Shown: positions 34,330 through 43,615, numbered from the stretch's first letter. The stretch is DNA of 64,000 nt from JALYXV01 sp963791545 (GCA_963791545.1 CAWBSR010000001.1:248001-312000); one strand, 5' to 3'. Notes: a model not told the origin generated them from the sequence alone. Numbers and translations are program-made.

Positions 34330-35103
34330 TCAGGTCCGGGCGTACCGGGCCTCCAGGAGCGAGAAGAGACCGAAGCAGGCCAGCCCCAAGGCGATGGCGA
34401 CCAGCAGCCACGGCCCCCAGGGGTCATGCAGGACCGAGGCCAGGGCCCCGTCGAGGCCCTTGGCATGGGCCGGATTGTAGGTGACCGCAGCCTCGACGAC
34501 GAAGTAGCCGATCAGGCCCACGACGGCCCCCCGGGCCAACATCCCCACGCCCCCGATCGCCTCGAAGGTGCGCCGGATCGAGCGGGGGACGTCAGTAATG
34601 TGGACCTCGACGTCGTAGCGGCGCCGCAGGCCCTTCACGATCATGTGCAGCCCCGCGATGCCGATGACGAGGCCCGCGGCGCCGACCAGGTAGCGCCCCG
34701 CGGTATGGGCCATGACTCGTCCCGTGACGTCCACGGCCTGCTTGTCGCCCCCGGCCCCGGCCTGCCGGTGGAACGCAATGGCCAGCCCGCTCACGCACGC
34801 GGCGGCGTCGATGAGCGCTTTGCCGGCCGCCGCCAGCCGCTGTTTGCCGGATCCCGTGGCCCGACGGGCCGCCAGGATCGCCTGCCACACTGCCAGGCAG
34901 CCGAAGCCGATCCCGATGGCCAGGACCAGGGCATGGCCGAAGGGATGGCGGGCGATGCTCTCCAGTGCCCCCCGGGTGTCGGGCTGGCCCTGCTGGGGCC
35001 GCCCCCGGACCAAGTTGATGGCCAGCAGGGCAATAACGAGGTAAACCACGCCCCGGCACGCGAGACCGAAGCGGGCCACCCGGCTCACCCACGTCGCGCT
35101 CAC
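34330..35103 (-). CDS. DUF1206 membrane protein
   Basis: 257 residues with six membrane segments in three repeated pairs, each beginning with an R-x-G/A-x-x-x-G turn (VARFGLACRGVVYLVIALLA, RYLVGAAGLVIGIAGL, GMLARGAVVGLIGYFVVEAA). This three-fold repeat is diagnostic of DUF1206. Function unknown in all members I know of. GTG 35103 has an AGGG upstream; the frame upstream is the shadow of the divergent GH15 gene, whose start is 51 bases away, so the two may share a bidirectional promoter. Confidence 0.88.
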   Translation of the reverse strand: MSATWVSRVARFGLACRGVVYLVIALLAINLVRGRPQQGQPDTRGALESIARHPFGHALVLAIGIGFGCLAVWQAILAARRATGSGKQRLAAAGKALIDAAACVSGLAIAFHRQAGAGGDKQAVDVTGRVMAHTAGRYLVGAAGLVIGIAGLHMIVKGLRRRYDVEVHITDVPRSIRRTFEAIGGVGMLARGAVVGLIGYFVVEAAVTYNPAHAKGLDGALASVLHDPWGPWLLVAIALGLACFGLFSLLEARYART

Positions 35104-35154
35104 TTTTCCAACCCTGCCCGACCGTGCCGCGGCAAAAACATCAGGGTGGAGAAA

Positions 35155-37092
35155 ATGGTGGCACCATGGAAGGCCATGGCAATGCCGGGCGAACTCCGGG
35201 ATTCGAGACTGGCATCGCAGCATTTCGCGGCGTTTCCACCGATCGCCGAGTACGCCTTCCTCTCGGACTGCGAAAACCAGGCGCTGGTGGCGCCGAGCGG
35301 CAACATCGAGTGGCTGTGCCTGCCCCGTGTCGACTCGCCCAGTGTGTTCGGGGCCATCCTCGACCGCGACGCCGGCTACTTCCGGATCGGGCCCGCCGAC
35401 CGCATGGTCCCGGCGGCCCGCCGGTACCTGCCCGGGACCATGATCGTGGAGACCAGCTGGAGTACCCCCACCGGATGGATCATCGTCCGCGACGTGCTGC
35501 TCATGGGACCGTGGCACCACTGCGGCGCCGAGATCTCCCACACCCACCGGCGGGCGCCGACGGACTACGACGCCGAGCACGTTCTGTTACGCACCGTGCG
35601 CTGCGTCAACGGCGAAGTTCAGGTGGTCCTGGAGTGCGAGCCCCGCTTCGACTACGGCCTCCATGGAGCGCGCTGGGCCCACACCGAGCGTGGCTACCAC
35701 CAGGGCGTGGCCACCACGGCGGAAGGGGCGCAGTCGGGGCTGGCGCTGACCCTGACCACCGATATGCGGCTCGGCTTCGAGGGGGGACGGGCCATCGCCC
35801 GCACCCTGATGAAAGAGGGTGACACCCGGTTCTGCGCCCTCAGCTGGACCGAGCATGGACCCCCGCTCACCTTTGAGGAGGCGCACCGCCGTCTCACGTG
35901 GACCGCCCACCACTGGCAGCACTGGCTGGCGCGGGGCAACTTTCCCGACCATCCCTGGCGACACTTCCTGGAACGCAGCGCCCTGACGCTGAAGGGCCTG
36001 ACCTTCGCGCCCACCGGGGCGCTGGTGGCGGCCGCCACCACCTCCCTGCCGGAGACCCTGGGTGGCGAACGGAACTGGGACTACCGCTACAGCTGGATCC
36101 GGGACTCGACCTTCGCCCTTTGGGGCCTGTACACCCTGGGCTTCGACTGGGAGGCCAACGACTTCTTCTGGTTCATCGCCGACGTCGCGGAACGCAACCC
36201 CGACCTGCAGGTCATGTACGGCGTGGGCGGAGAACGCGAGCTCGACGAGCGCATCCTGGACCATTTGACGGGCTACCGGGGCTCGCGCCCGGTGCGGGTC
36301 GGCAACGCCGCCTACCGCCAGCGCCAGCATGACGTCTGGGGCGCCGTCATCTACTCGGTGTACATCCACACCAAGAACCGGGATCACCTCGACGACCGCA
36401 TCTGGCCCATCCTCAAGCACCAGGTGGAATCGGCCCTGGCCCACTGGCGGGAGCCCGACCACGGGATCTGGGAGGTCCGGGGCGAGCCCAAGCACTTCAC
36501 CTCCTCCAAGTTGATGTGCTGGGTGGCGGCGGAACGGGGGGCACGCCTGGCCCGGGTGCGCGACGACTTGGAGCTGGCCCAGACCTGGCAGGCGGCGGCG
36601 GACGAGATTCACGCCGACATCTGTGCCCATGCCATCGATGAGCGGGGGGTCTTCACGCAGCACTACGACACCGAGGCGCTGGACGCCTCGGTGCTGCTGA
36701 TGCCGCTGTTCGGGTTCCTCCCGCCTGACGACCGTCGTATGCGGGCCACCGTGCACGCCATCGCCGACGAGTTGAGCGAGTTCGGCCTGGTGCTGCGCTA
36801 CCGGGTGAAGGAGACCGACGACGGGATGACGGGCGAGGAGGGGACCTTTACGATCTGTTCGTTCTGGCAGGTCTCGGCGTTCGCCCTGATCGGCGAGAAG
36901 GAGCGGGCCCACACCCTGTGCGAGAAGCTCCTCTCCCTGGCCAGCCCCCTCGACCTCTACGCCGAGGAGCTGGACCCGAAGAGCGGTCGTCACCTGGGCA
37001 ACTTCCCGCAGGCGTTCACCCACCTGGCCCTGATCAACGCCGTGATCCACGTCATCCGCTGCGAGGCCAACGTGACGCCCGAGATCGCCTGA
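35155..37092 (+). CDS. GH15 glucoamylase/trehalase family protein
   Basis: 645 residues in the usual GH15 layout: an N-terminal beta-sandwich (AEYAFLSDCENQALVAPSGNIEWLCLPRVDSPSVFGAILD) and an (alpha/alpha)6 barrel with ERNWDYRYSWIRDSTF, IWEVRGEPKHFTSSKLMCW and a late MTGEEGTFTICSFW, which hold the two catalytic Glu of the family. Actinobacterial members split trehalose to glucose; glucodextran-type activity is the alternative. ATG 35155 has GGTGGAG just upstream; two further in-frame ATGs follow within 30 bases. Cytoplasmic, no signal peptide. Confidence 0.92.
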   Translation: MVAPWKAMAMPGELRDSRLASQHFAAFPPIAEYAFLSDCENQALVAPSGNIEWLCLPRVDSPSVFGAILDRDAGYFRIGPADRMVPAARRYLPGTMIVETSWSTPTGWIIVRDVLLMGPWHHCGAEISHTHRRAPTDYDAEHVLLRTVRCVNGEVQVVLECEPRFDYGLHGARWAHTERGYHQGVATTAEGAQSGLALTLTTDMRLGFEGGRAIARTLMKEGDTRFCALSWTEHGPPLTFEEAHRRLTWTAHHWQHWLARGNFPDHPWRHFLERSALTLKGLTFAPTGALVAAATTSLPETLGGERNWDYRYSWIRDSTFALWGLYTLGFDWEANDFFWFIADVAERNPDLQVMYGVGGERELDERILDHLTGYRGSRPVRVGNAAYRQRQHDVWGAVIYSVYIHTKNRDHLDDRIWPILKHQVESALAHWREPDHGIWEVRGEPKHFTSSKLMCWVAAERGARLARVRDDLELAQTWQAAADEIHADICAHAIDERGVFTQHYDTEALDASVLLMPLFGFLPPDDRRMRATVHAIADELSEFGLVLRYRVKETDDGMTGEEGTFTICSFWQVSAFALIGEKERAHTLCEKLLSLASPLDLYAEELDPKSGRHLGNFPQAFTHLALINAVIHVIRCEANVTPEIA

Positions 37093-37265
37093 GCACCGTT
37101 CCCATCCTTTCGACGGGATTCACGCGTCCCTTCCCGGGGTACACGGGATGGAAGCACGCTGGCACCAGGGTGCGGACCGCTACAGGGGATCCGAACGTTG
37201 AGGCCTTGGCGCAAACATCTTCGCTCGCCGCCATCTCCGATAGCCGGCTGCCCCGGAACCAAGTG

Positions 37266-37955
37266 ATGGCCAAGGGCTCCGAACGCGCGGACGAGTACAT
37301 CATCGTGCTCGAATACCAGCCTCGGGTGGCCGAGGAGGCTCTTGACTACGGCAAAGTACGGGCCGTGGTGGAGGAGCTACGGGAGTGGCACCCGACCGCT
37401 CTGTTCTCCCCGGATCGCTATGCCCTGCAGCTGCAGGTCATCGCGTGGCGGCCGACCGAGGCCCTCCGGCGGGCCCTCGACCTGCACGAGCGGGCCGTCC
37501 ACACCATCGGAGCGCCACTTCCGGCGCTGGCCCGCGTCGAGGTCCTGACGGGCCGGGAGTTCGACAGCCAGTGGGACGACCCACGGCCGGGTGTCGTGGC
37601 GACAGGCGAGCAGGTGCTCTCCGACGAGATCTACTGGGCCACCCGGGCCCTCCTGCGGGCGGCGACGGCAACCGAGCTCACCGAAATTCTGATCGCCTTC
37701 GTGGCGAAGGTGGGCGGCCGGATGGCGGCGGAGCCAGCCGAGCCCGTGGACGAACTGGTTTCCATCGATGTCGCCCTGGGGGACGAGGACCGGCTGTATG
37801 CCGTGGCCGAGCGCTGCAGCGTGTCGGGTCTCATCCTCGAGCACTCGTTGCCCACTCTGGTGGCCGACGCCCGGGCCGTCCTGAACCGCGGCCGGTTGAC
37901 CGAACCGGTGGCCGACGAGCTGGGCGGGCCCGGGAACCGCTGGCATCGCTCTTGA
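37266..37955 (+). CDS. uncharacterised soluble protein
   Basis: 229 residues from ATG 37266 (MAKGSERADEYIIVLEYQPRVAEE). The N-terminal half reads like a ferredoxin-fold sensory module (AVVEELREWHPTALFSPDRYALQLQVIAWRPTEALRRALDLHERAV), the C-terminal half is acidic and helical. In-frame GTG or TTG codons exist up to about 37170, so the start is uncertain. Ends 5 bases before the inverted repeat of the insertion sequence, which therefore did not break it. No family recognised. Confidence 0.65.
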   Translation: MAKGSERADEYIIVLEYQPRVAEEALDYGKVRAVVEELREWHPTALFSPDRYALQLQVIAWRPTEALRRALDLHERAVHTIGAPLPALARVEVLTGREFDSQWDDPRPGVVATGEQVLSDEIYWATRALLRAATATELTEILIAFVAKVGGRMAAEPAEPVDELVSIDVALGDEDRLYAVAERCSVSGLILEHSLPTLVADARAVLNRGRLTEPVADELGGPGNRWHRS

Positions 37956-37960
37956 GAGGG

Positions 37961-39606
37961 ATCTAGTCTCGAACGTATGTGCCCCTCCTAGGGTTTCTGT
38001 GGGCGGGAAAGGCGGGTTGGCGGTGTGACTGACTTGTTTGTTTTCGGTCGGCTATTTGTTGGTGCCACACCCCTCCGTCTGGCGTCAAGGCCGCTTCGCG
38101 TCCCTGCGGGACGGCCCTGCGGGCCGGCCTTGACCCCAGCTGCGGGGTGCGGCGGTGGGCAGGTAGGAAGCGACGCTGGGGCGTCGCTTCGGTTCGAAAC
38201 GCGGGCCTGATCGTGGGGCAGGGTGAGGGTGACGCCGCCGATGCAGAGGTAGATCATGGCGGCCAGGGAGTCGACGCTGCGGTAGCCGTAGCCGCGGCGT
38301 TGGATGAGCCGGATGCGGCTGTTGATGCCCTCGAGGCGGGCGTTGGACAAGTCGAGCTCGACCGCGGCCACGATGGGCTCGAAGTTGTGGCGGACCTGGC
38401 GGGCCAGGTTGACGAACGCGGGGATGCGGCTACGCAACGCCGAGGTGATCCACCGTTTCAGGTAGAGCCGGGCGTCGGCGGGCGGCACGTGGCGGTAGAG
38501 GGCCCGAAGTCGTTCCTTCAGGTCCCAGGCCCGCCACAGCCGATAGCGGTCCCGGCGCAAGGATTTGACCAGGGCCTGCTGGTCGCCGGTGAGTTTCTCG
38601 CCCGCCCCTCGCAGCGCGTAGCGGGTGGCCCGCCACGCCTTGTCGCCCACGCCGGAGGCGTGGTCGCGTCCGGTGCTCTTGTACACCGAGTCCAGGGCCC
38701 GGTTGGTCATCTGGATCACGTGGAAGGGGTCGAAACAGATGGTGGCGTTGGGGATTCTGCGTTTGGCGGCGTCGCGGTAGATGGTGCCCAGGTCCATGGA
38801 GATGGCCTCGATAGCCGAGCTGCGCTCGGCTCCCAGCTCGTCGAAGAACGACTCCAAGGCGGCACCGCGTTTGCCTTTGGCGACCCACACCACCCTCGCC
38901 TTGTCGTGGTCGGCCACGATCGTCAGGTACTGGTGGCCGCCGCGGTAGGAGATCTCGTCGACGCCGATGCGCACCAGGCCGTCCAGGCGGGCGCGGTCGA
39001 GCTTTTCGGCGGTCACCCGCCGGGCGATGGCCTGGACCGCTTCCCACGAGCAGCGCAGCAACGACGCCACCGTAGTCATGTCCGTTCGTTGCACCAGCCA
39101 CGCCACCATGTCCTCGAAATCGGTGCTGTGACGGGCGCCGGGCCGGGCCCAGGGGACCACCTGGGTGCGGACCTTGCCGCAGCCCCGGCAATCGATGCGG
39201 GCCACCTCCGCCTCCAACCACACCCGGGTCCCCCCCATGTCCAGATGCCGCCAGCGGCGCCGGGAACGGTCATAGCGAGCCCGGGCCCAGGACCCGCACG
39301 GGCAGCACAGCCGCCCCGAACGGGCCCGCAAACCCACCACCACCCCCTCGGCGGTGAAGCTCACCGATTCCACGTTGGCGCCGGGCAGACGCAATATCCG
39401 ATTGAATGCCGTAGTGACGCGCACGAGCGCCGCCTTTCAGTCCGGTTGTCTTGGCAGACCCCGAACCTAAGGCGTCCCCGCTCGTGCGCGTCTCTTCGTG
39501 CCCTCCCCCGACCCCGAAACCCTTGCCAGGCAACGCCATGCCAACCCCGCACGCCCAAAACCGCCCACAGAAACCCGAGTAGGGGAACGTATGTTCGAGA
39601 CTAGAT
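37961..39606 (-). mobile_element. ISL3-family insertion sequence
   Basis: 1,646-base element bounded by inverted repeats at 37961-38006 and 39561-39606, which match at 41 of 46 positions and begin ATCTAGTCTCGAAC. It contains one transposase gene on the minus strand. No 8-base target duplication is visible directly outside these ends, so the exact tips may be slightly different or the duplication lost. Confidence 0.88.
37988..39424 (-). CDS. ISL3-family transposase
   Basis: 478 residues. N-terminal zinc-finger part (LCCPCGSWA ... CRGCGKVRTQVVPWA), helix-turn-helix region (TDMTTVASLLRCSWEAVQAI) and a DDE core: first Asp in RIGVDEISYRGGHQYLTIV, second in ISMDLGTIYRDAA, Glu in NARLEGINSRIRLIQRRGYGYRS. 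Length and motifs are intact, so the element may be active. The C-terminal 70 residues are Pro/Arg-rich and read through to the left inverted repeat, which is longer than usual. GTG 39424 is preceded by AAAGGCGG. Confidence 0.93.
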   Translation of the reverse strand: MRVTTAFNRILRLPGANVESVSFTAEGVVVGLRARSGRLCCPCGSWARARYDRSRRRWRHLDMGGTRVWLEAEVARIDCRGCGKVRTQVVPWARPGARHSTDFEDMVAWLVQRTDMTTVASLLRCSWEAVQAIARRVTAEKLDRARLDGLVRIGVDEISYRGGHQYLTIVADHDKARVVWVAKGKRGAALESFFDELGAERSSAIEAISMDLGTIYRDAAKRRIPNATICFDPFHVIQMTNRALDSVYKSTGRDHASGVGDKAWRATRYALRGAGEKLTGDQQALVKSLRRDRYRLWRAWDLKERLRALYRHVPPADARLYLKRWITSALRSRIPAFVNLARQVRHNFEPIVAAVELDLSNARLEGINSRIRLIQRRGYGYRSVDSLAAMIYLCIGGVTLTLPHDQARVSNRSDAPASLPTCPPPHPAAGVKAGPQGRPAGTRSGLDARRRGVAPTNSRPKTNKSVTPPTRLSRPQKP

Positions 39607-39761
39607 GTTTGGATTGCCCGGGCCCGGTGTCGTTCGCGGAGCGACCCGGCGACGCCACCTGCCCATACTGCGGGCTGCGTCTCTACCTCACTGCGGATGG
39701 CCAGTTGGGACGCTACGTGCCTGACGATTGGCGCCCCGGGGGCATCCAAGGTTCCCGATAG
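39591..39761 (+). CDS. small zinc-ribbon ORF starting within IS end
   Basis: 56 residues: MFETRCLDCPGPVSFAER ... CPYCGLRLYLTADGQLGRYV. Two CxxC pairs form a plausible zinc ribbon. The first codons and the AGGGGA ribosome site (39581-39586) belong to the right inverted repeat of the insertion sequence, so either the element inserted at the 5' end of an older gene or its end supplied a new start. The GC-rich codon use after the repeat matches the host. Function unknown. Confidence 0.6.
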   Translation: MFETRCLDCPGPVSFAERPGDATCPYCGLRLYLTADGQLGRYVPDDWRPGGIQGSR

Positions 39762-39800
39762 GGGCCGGGGCGGTGGACGGTTGCGCAGGACCCCTGCGGG

Positions 39801-39806
39801 TACACT
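39801..39806 (+). promoter_or_regulatory. -10 element before coiled-coil protein gene
   Basis: TACACT lies 8 bases before ATG 39815 with no Shine-Dalgarno sequence between, suggesting a leaderless transcript. TTGCGC at 39781 is too close (14 bases) to be a good -35. Confidence 0.4.
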
Positions 39807-39814
39807 CCCCCGCA

Positions 39815-40675
39815 ATGGGTTGGTGCCACGCATTCGGTCCGCAGATCCGTGAGGGTTGCGACCACGCCATGGTGGCGGGTCGTGAGTCCTGCACCTGTGC
39901 CGAGTGCGGAGCCGAATGCCGAGGGCTTTTCCCCGGCTGTGGCAGCGTGTGGGCCGCGGGCCCGAGAAAGGTGAAACTCACCCGTCCGCCTGTAAACCGG
40001 CCGACCCCGAACGCTCTGCCGACAAACCAGCCGGCGCCGGAGTCCCGAAACCGCCTTCCGGTACTCGCGTCGGCACCCGGGCCTGCTAACGGTTCAACCG
40101 GTCAGCCGGACGATAATTCCGACATACGGGCCATGCGGATCGACATGCAGCTCCTGATGTGGAAGATCGACCAACTCCAGAAGGCGACCGAGCCGGGAGA
40201 GCGGCTGGTGCAAGCCGCCGAGCAGATCGGCACCGTCGCCGCGGGACTACCCGAGCAGTTGAACGAAGCGGTCTCACACGCCTTGGAAGCGCAGCGCCGG
40301 GCAATGTCCAAGGTGTTCGCGGAGATGCAGCGCAAGATCGTCGCCGACATCGGTCAGCTGTCGCTGGAGCTGAAACAGGAGTCGGAGCTGAAACAGGAGT
40401 CGGAGCTGAAACAGGAGTCGGAGCTGAAGCAGGAGTCGGAGCTGAGGGAGGAGCCGGACCGACTCCAAGCCGTTTCGTTGGATGCCATCGATGCCCGCTT
40501 CCAGTGGTTGGTCGAGGCGGTGTCCGATCGGTTCGTCACGCTCGGCAACGAGCTGACCCGAATCGAGCGCCTCTGGGCCGACGGGCAGAGTCGGGGAAAC
40601 GGTGCCGTGAACGGCACCAATGGGAGTCACGCAACCCAGGTCACGGCCCAGCCGGACCATAAAGCGAGCGCGTGA
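39815..40675 (+). CDS. Cys-rich N-terminus coiled-coil protein with KQESEL repeats
   Basis: 286 residues. The first 45 carry six or more Cys/His in pairs (WCHAFG, GCDHAMVAGRESCTCAECGAECRGLFPGCG), a possible zinc or disulfide module, then a Pro-rich linker, then an amphipathic region (IDMQLLMWKIDQLQKATEPGERLVQAAEQI) and an exact hexapeptide repeat (EL-KQES, four copies) within a helical, probably coiled-coil stretch. No membrane segment. It precedes the exopolysaccharide genes. Family not recognised. Confidence 0.7.
   Translation: MGWCHAFGPQIREGCDHAMVAGRESCTCAECGAECRGLFPGCGSVWAAGPRKVKLTRPPVNRPTPNALPTNQPAPESRNRLPVLASAPGPANGSTGQPDDNSDIRAMRIDMQLLMWKIDQLQKATEPGERLVQAAEQIGTVAAGLPEQLNEAVSHALEAQRRAMSKVFAEMQRKIVADIGQLSLELKQESELKQESELKQESELKQESELREEPDRLQAVSLDAIDARFQWLVEAVSDRFVTLGNELTRIERLWADGQSRGNGAVNGTNGSHATQVTAQPDHKASA
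40367..40456 (+). repeat. 18-bp in-frame tandem repeat
   Basis: Unit GAGCTGAAACAGGAGTCG repeated four times (40367-40438; the last copy has one change) and followed by a degenerate fifth. It encodes ELKQES. Near-identity at the DNA level implies recent expansion. Confidence 0.92.
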
Positions 40676-40684
40676 GTTCGAGTT

Positions 40685-40846
40685 GTGCATCGGCACCGCT
40701 GGGTCTACGTCATGATCGTCGTCGTCGGTGCAATCCTGGCCCTCGGCATTGCCGGTGTCCCATCCACGCGCCACGACACACCCGTTCGCGTGGTGAGCAC
40801 CACCACCACATCCGTAACCCCTGGCACTACCGTCGGGAGCGGTTAA
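40685..40846 (+). CDS. small single-span membrane protein
   Basis: 53 residues from GTG: short basic N-terminus, one membrane helix (YVMIVVVGAILALGIAGV) and an extracytoplasmic Thr/Ser-rich tail (STTTTSVTPGTTVGSG). It starts 9 bases after the previous stop and ends 34 bases before the WecA-like gene, so it is likely co-transcribed. No family recognised; an accessory envelope role is inferred from position only. Confidence 0.6.
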   Translation: MHRHRWVYVMIVVVGAILALGIAGVPSTRHDTPVRVVSTTTTSVTPGTTVGSG

Positions 40847-40880
40847 GCCGGGCCCCGCGGCTTGGCGGCGGTCGCACCTG

Positions 40881-41897
40881 ATGAAGACGTTGCCCGATGG
40901 GGCGCTGGCGTTTGCCGTGTCCTTGGCCTCGGCGCCGCTCGTCCTGTGGGTATTGCGCCGGGTGAGGATGCTGGACCTGCCCACCGCTCGTTCCCTACAT
41001 CAGGCCGCTACCCCCCGTAGCGGGGGCGTGGCGCCTGCCTTGGGCTGTGGCCTGGCCGCCGCCCTGGCATCGGAGTTCTCGGGCGACGGCCGCGCCGCCT
41101 TGCTCGTGGTCTCGGTTTCCTTGGGACTGATTGGGCTGGACGACGACCGGCATGCCCGCCCGGCCGTTCTCCGACTACTGGGACAGACAGTCGTGGCATC
41201 GGTCGCCCTGATCTGGCTGCTTCCGGGTGTCGATGGCAGGGTCCTGGTCGTATTGGCGACCGCCGGAGCCATGGTCGCGTGGCTGGTCGGCTACATCAAT
41301 GTCTTCAATTTCATGGACGGCATCAACGGCCTGGCGGCCACCCAGGCCGTGGTCGCCGGCGGGTACTGGTGGCTTCTCGGGCGCCGAGAGCACGTGGCTC
41401 CGCTGGCGGCAGCAGGACTGATCGTGGCCGCCGCGGCGGCGGCCTTCCTCCCCTTCAACGCCCCCCGAGCCAGGATGTTCCTCGGCGACGTAGGTAGCTA
41501 TTTCCTGGGCGGGTGGCTGGCAGTAGCCGCGTTGCTGGGCGTCCGGGCCGGGCTCGCCCCCGAGGCGGTCATCGCACCTTTAGCCTTGTTCGTGGCCGAT
41601 GCCGGAGTCACCTTGATCCGGCGGGCGGAACACCGCAAGCCGATATTGCAACCCCACCGGGAGCACACCTATCAGAAGCTGGTAGCGGCGGGCTGGTCCC
41701 ACGGACGCACCACCCTGACGATGGGACTTATCATGGTCGCGATCAGCGCCTGCGGGACGCTCAGCCTGACCGGAAGTCCCGGCCTGCGAATAATCGGCGA
41801 CGGAGCTGCGGTGGTCCTCCTGTCCGGCTACCTCGTGCTCCCGGACCGACTTTCGACGACCACCCTGTCAGGTTCGGGGGCGCCCCTCACTTCGTGA
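40881..41897 (+). CDS. WecA/MraY-type polyprenyl-phosphate sugar-1-phosphate transferase
   Basis: 338 residues with about ten membrane segments. Starts glycan assembly by moving a sugar-1-phosphate from a UDP-sugar to undecaprenyl phosphate. Key loops are present: GLDDDRHARP (DDD motif), YINVFNFMDGINGLA, FLGDVGSYFLG and HREHTYQKLV. The H-x-H-rich loop HRKPILQPHREHTYQ suits the WecA/TagO branch rather than MraY. Its stop overlaps an in-frame GTG of the chain-length/kinase gene. Probable initiator for the exopolysaccharide locus. Confidence 0.92.
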   Translation: MKTLPDGALAFAVSLASAPLVLWVLRRVRMLDLPTARSLHQAATPRSGGVAPALGCGLAAALASEFSGDGRAALLVVSVSLGLIGLDDDRHARPAVLRLLGQTVVASVALIWLLPGVDGRVLVVLATAGAMVAWLVGYINVFNFMDGINGLAATQAVVAGGYWWLLGRREHVAPLAAAGLIVAAAAAAFLPFNAPRARMFLGDVGSYFLGGWLAVAALLGVRAGLAPEAVIAPLALFVADAGVTLIRRAEHRKPILQPHREHTYQKLVAAGWSHGRTTLTMGLIMVAISACGTLSLTGSPGLRIIGDGAAVVLLSGYLVLPDRLSTTTLSGSGAPLTS

Positions 41898-43615
41898 TCG
41901 CCGGCGGGATGGAGCCCGGGGCGGGAGCGGCCACCTGTAACGTCAACAGAGTGCAAGTTCCGAGTTCGTCCCTCCTGGGGTTTCGCGACTATCTCCGGGT
42001 TCTCTCGCGGCGGCGCACCACCGTCATCTTCGCGGTCCTTGTCGTCGCCGTCATCGCCCTCACCTCGGCCCTGGTGCAGACACCGAAGTACGCCAGCACC
42101 GCTTCGATCCTGATCAAACCGTCCAATAGCAGCAACGTGCTCAACCCGAACGCGGCCGCGATAGCCGGCGATCCCACGCGGGAGCTGCAGACTGAAATCC
42201 AGGTCATCAACAGTCAGCCGGTAAAGACCGCGGTGCAATCGCAGTTGGGCTCGACCCCCAAAGTCGTCGTGGTGGCCCATGGCCAGGCCAACGTGATCGA
42301 CATCACGGCCCACAGCACCGACCCGCCCAGCGCGGCCGCCATCGCCAACACCTTCGCCGGTTCCTTCATCAAGTACCGGCAGACCCAGGACCTCAACGCG
42401 GCCTTGGCCGCCGAGTCACAACTCCAGGTCCGAATCGACGACCTCCAACGGCAGATGGACCGGCTCAATGTTCAAATCAAGGCGGCTGACCCCAAATCGC
42501 TGGCGCAGGTCAACGCGACGCTGGGCCCCCAGGTCGACAACCTCCTCCAGCAACAAGGCACCTTCAAGCAGCAGCTGAGCCAGATCCAGGTTCAGGCAGC
42601 CCTGGGCTCCGGGGGCGCCGAACTCGAGAGCCCGGCGACCATCCCCGACTCACCGGTCTCACCCCGGCCGGCCAGGGATCTGATCCTGGCGATCCTGGCG
42701 GGGCTCATGCTCGGCGTCGGAGCCGCCTTCGCCTTGGAGTACTTCGACGACTCGATTAAATCCCGCGAAGACCTAGACCGAGCGGTGGCGGGAACGCCCA
42801 ACGTAGGGCTGATCCCTCACGTACCGGGCTGGAAGGACCGGACAGAGCCGGTTGTCGTCACCCTCACCGACCCGACCTCCCCCGCCGCCGAAGCCTACCG
42901 GTCCCTGCGGACGTCGATTCAGTTCGCAGCCCTCGACCGACCCCTGCGGACCATTCTGGTGACCAGCCCATCGGCTGGAGAAGGCAAGTCCACCTTGTTG
43001 TCGAACCTCGGGGTCGCTCTGGCGCAGGTCGGACAGCGGGTCATCATCACCTGTTGCGACCTGCGTCGGCCCCGCCTGCACGAGTTCTTCGGGCTCGACA
43101 ACTCGGTCGGATTCACCTCAGTGGTGCTCGGGGAACTGCCGGCGTTCGCCGCTCTTCAAAGGGTCAAAGGACAGCCAAATATCCGCATCCTGGCATCAGG
43201 TCCCCTTCCCGCTAATCCGTCGGAGCTGCTCTCGACCGAGCGGGCGGTCGAGGTTCTGGCGGCGCTGACGGGCGAGGCGGACATCGTTCTCATCGATTCT
43301 CCGCCCATTCTGCCGGTGACCGATGCCGCCGTCCTCACCCGCATGGTTGACGGCACCTTGTTGGTGGTAACTGCCGGCTCAACCACACGAAAGCAGGTCA
43401 CCCAAGCCCTACAGGTGCTGGCGCAGGTCGACGCCCCGCTGATCGGCACAGTGCTCAACGACTTCAGTGCAGAAGCTTCTTACGGCTATGTGTACCGGCC
43501 CTACCACACCGTCGCGGCGCCACCGAACCCCAACCAACCGCTTCCTCCCCGAGTCCAGCAGAACGGATCGGGGCCGGTGACGACAAGTTCGAGGCGCAGA
43601 GCCACCAGGCAGTAG
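41894..43615 (+). CDS. Wzz-domain protein fused to BY-kinase (polysaccharide co-polymerase)
   Basis: About 573 residues. Wzz domain with two membrane segments (TTVIFAVLVVAVIALTSALV and DLILAILAGLMLGVGAAFAL) flanking a periplasmic-type coiled region, then a cytoplasmic bacterial tyrosine kinase: Walker A SPSAGEGKSTL, Walker A' TCCDLRRPRL, Walker B VLIDSPP. A tyrosine cluster (YGYVYRPYH) near the end is the autophosphorylation zone. It would set chain length and control export. The start is ambiguous: GTG 41894 overlaps the previous stop; ATG 41909 and GTG 41951 are alternatives. Confidence 0.92.
   Translation: MIAGGMEPGAGAATCNVNRVQVPSSSLLGFRDYLRVLSRRRTTVIFAVLVVAVIALTSALVQTPKYASTASILIKPSNSSNVLNPNAAAIAGDPTRELQTEIQVINSQPVKTAVQSQLGSTPKVVVVAHGQANVIDITAHSTDPPSAAAIANTFAGSFIKYRQTQDLNAALAAESQLQVRIDDLQRQMDRLNVQIKAADPKSLAQVNATLGPQVDNLLQQQGTFKQQLSQIQVQAALGSGGAELESPATIPDSPVSPRPARDLILAILAGLMLGVGAAFALEYFDDSIKSREDLDRAVAGTPNVGLIPHVPGWKDRTEPVVVTLTDPTSPAAEAYRSLRTSIQFAALDRPLRTILVTSPSAGEGKSTLLSNLGVALAQVGQRVIITCCDLRRPRLHEFFGLDNSVGFTSVVLGELPAFAALQRVKGQPNIRILASGPLPANPSELLSTERAVEVLAALTGEADIVLIDSPPILPVTDAAVLTRMVDGTLLVVTAGSTTRKQVTQALQVLAQVDAPLIGTVLNDFSAEASYGYVYRPYHTVAAPPNPNQPLPPRVQQNGSGPVTTSSRRRATRQ

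Noticed and set aside
34276..35154. Upstream extension of the GH15 frame by about 290 codons
   Set aside because: It is antisense to the DUF1206 gene, which has clear membrane repeats; a good ribosome site precedes ATG 35155.
37953..39614. 8-base target duplication flanking the ISL3 element
   Set aside because: The bases outside the two inverted repeats do not match.
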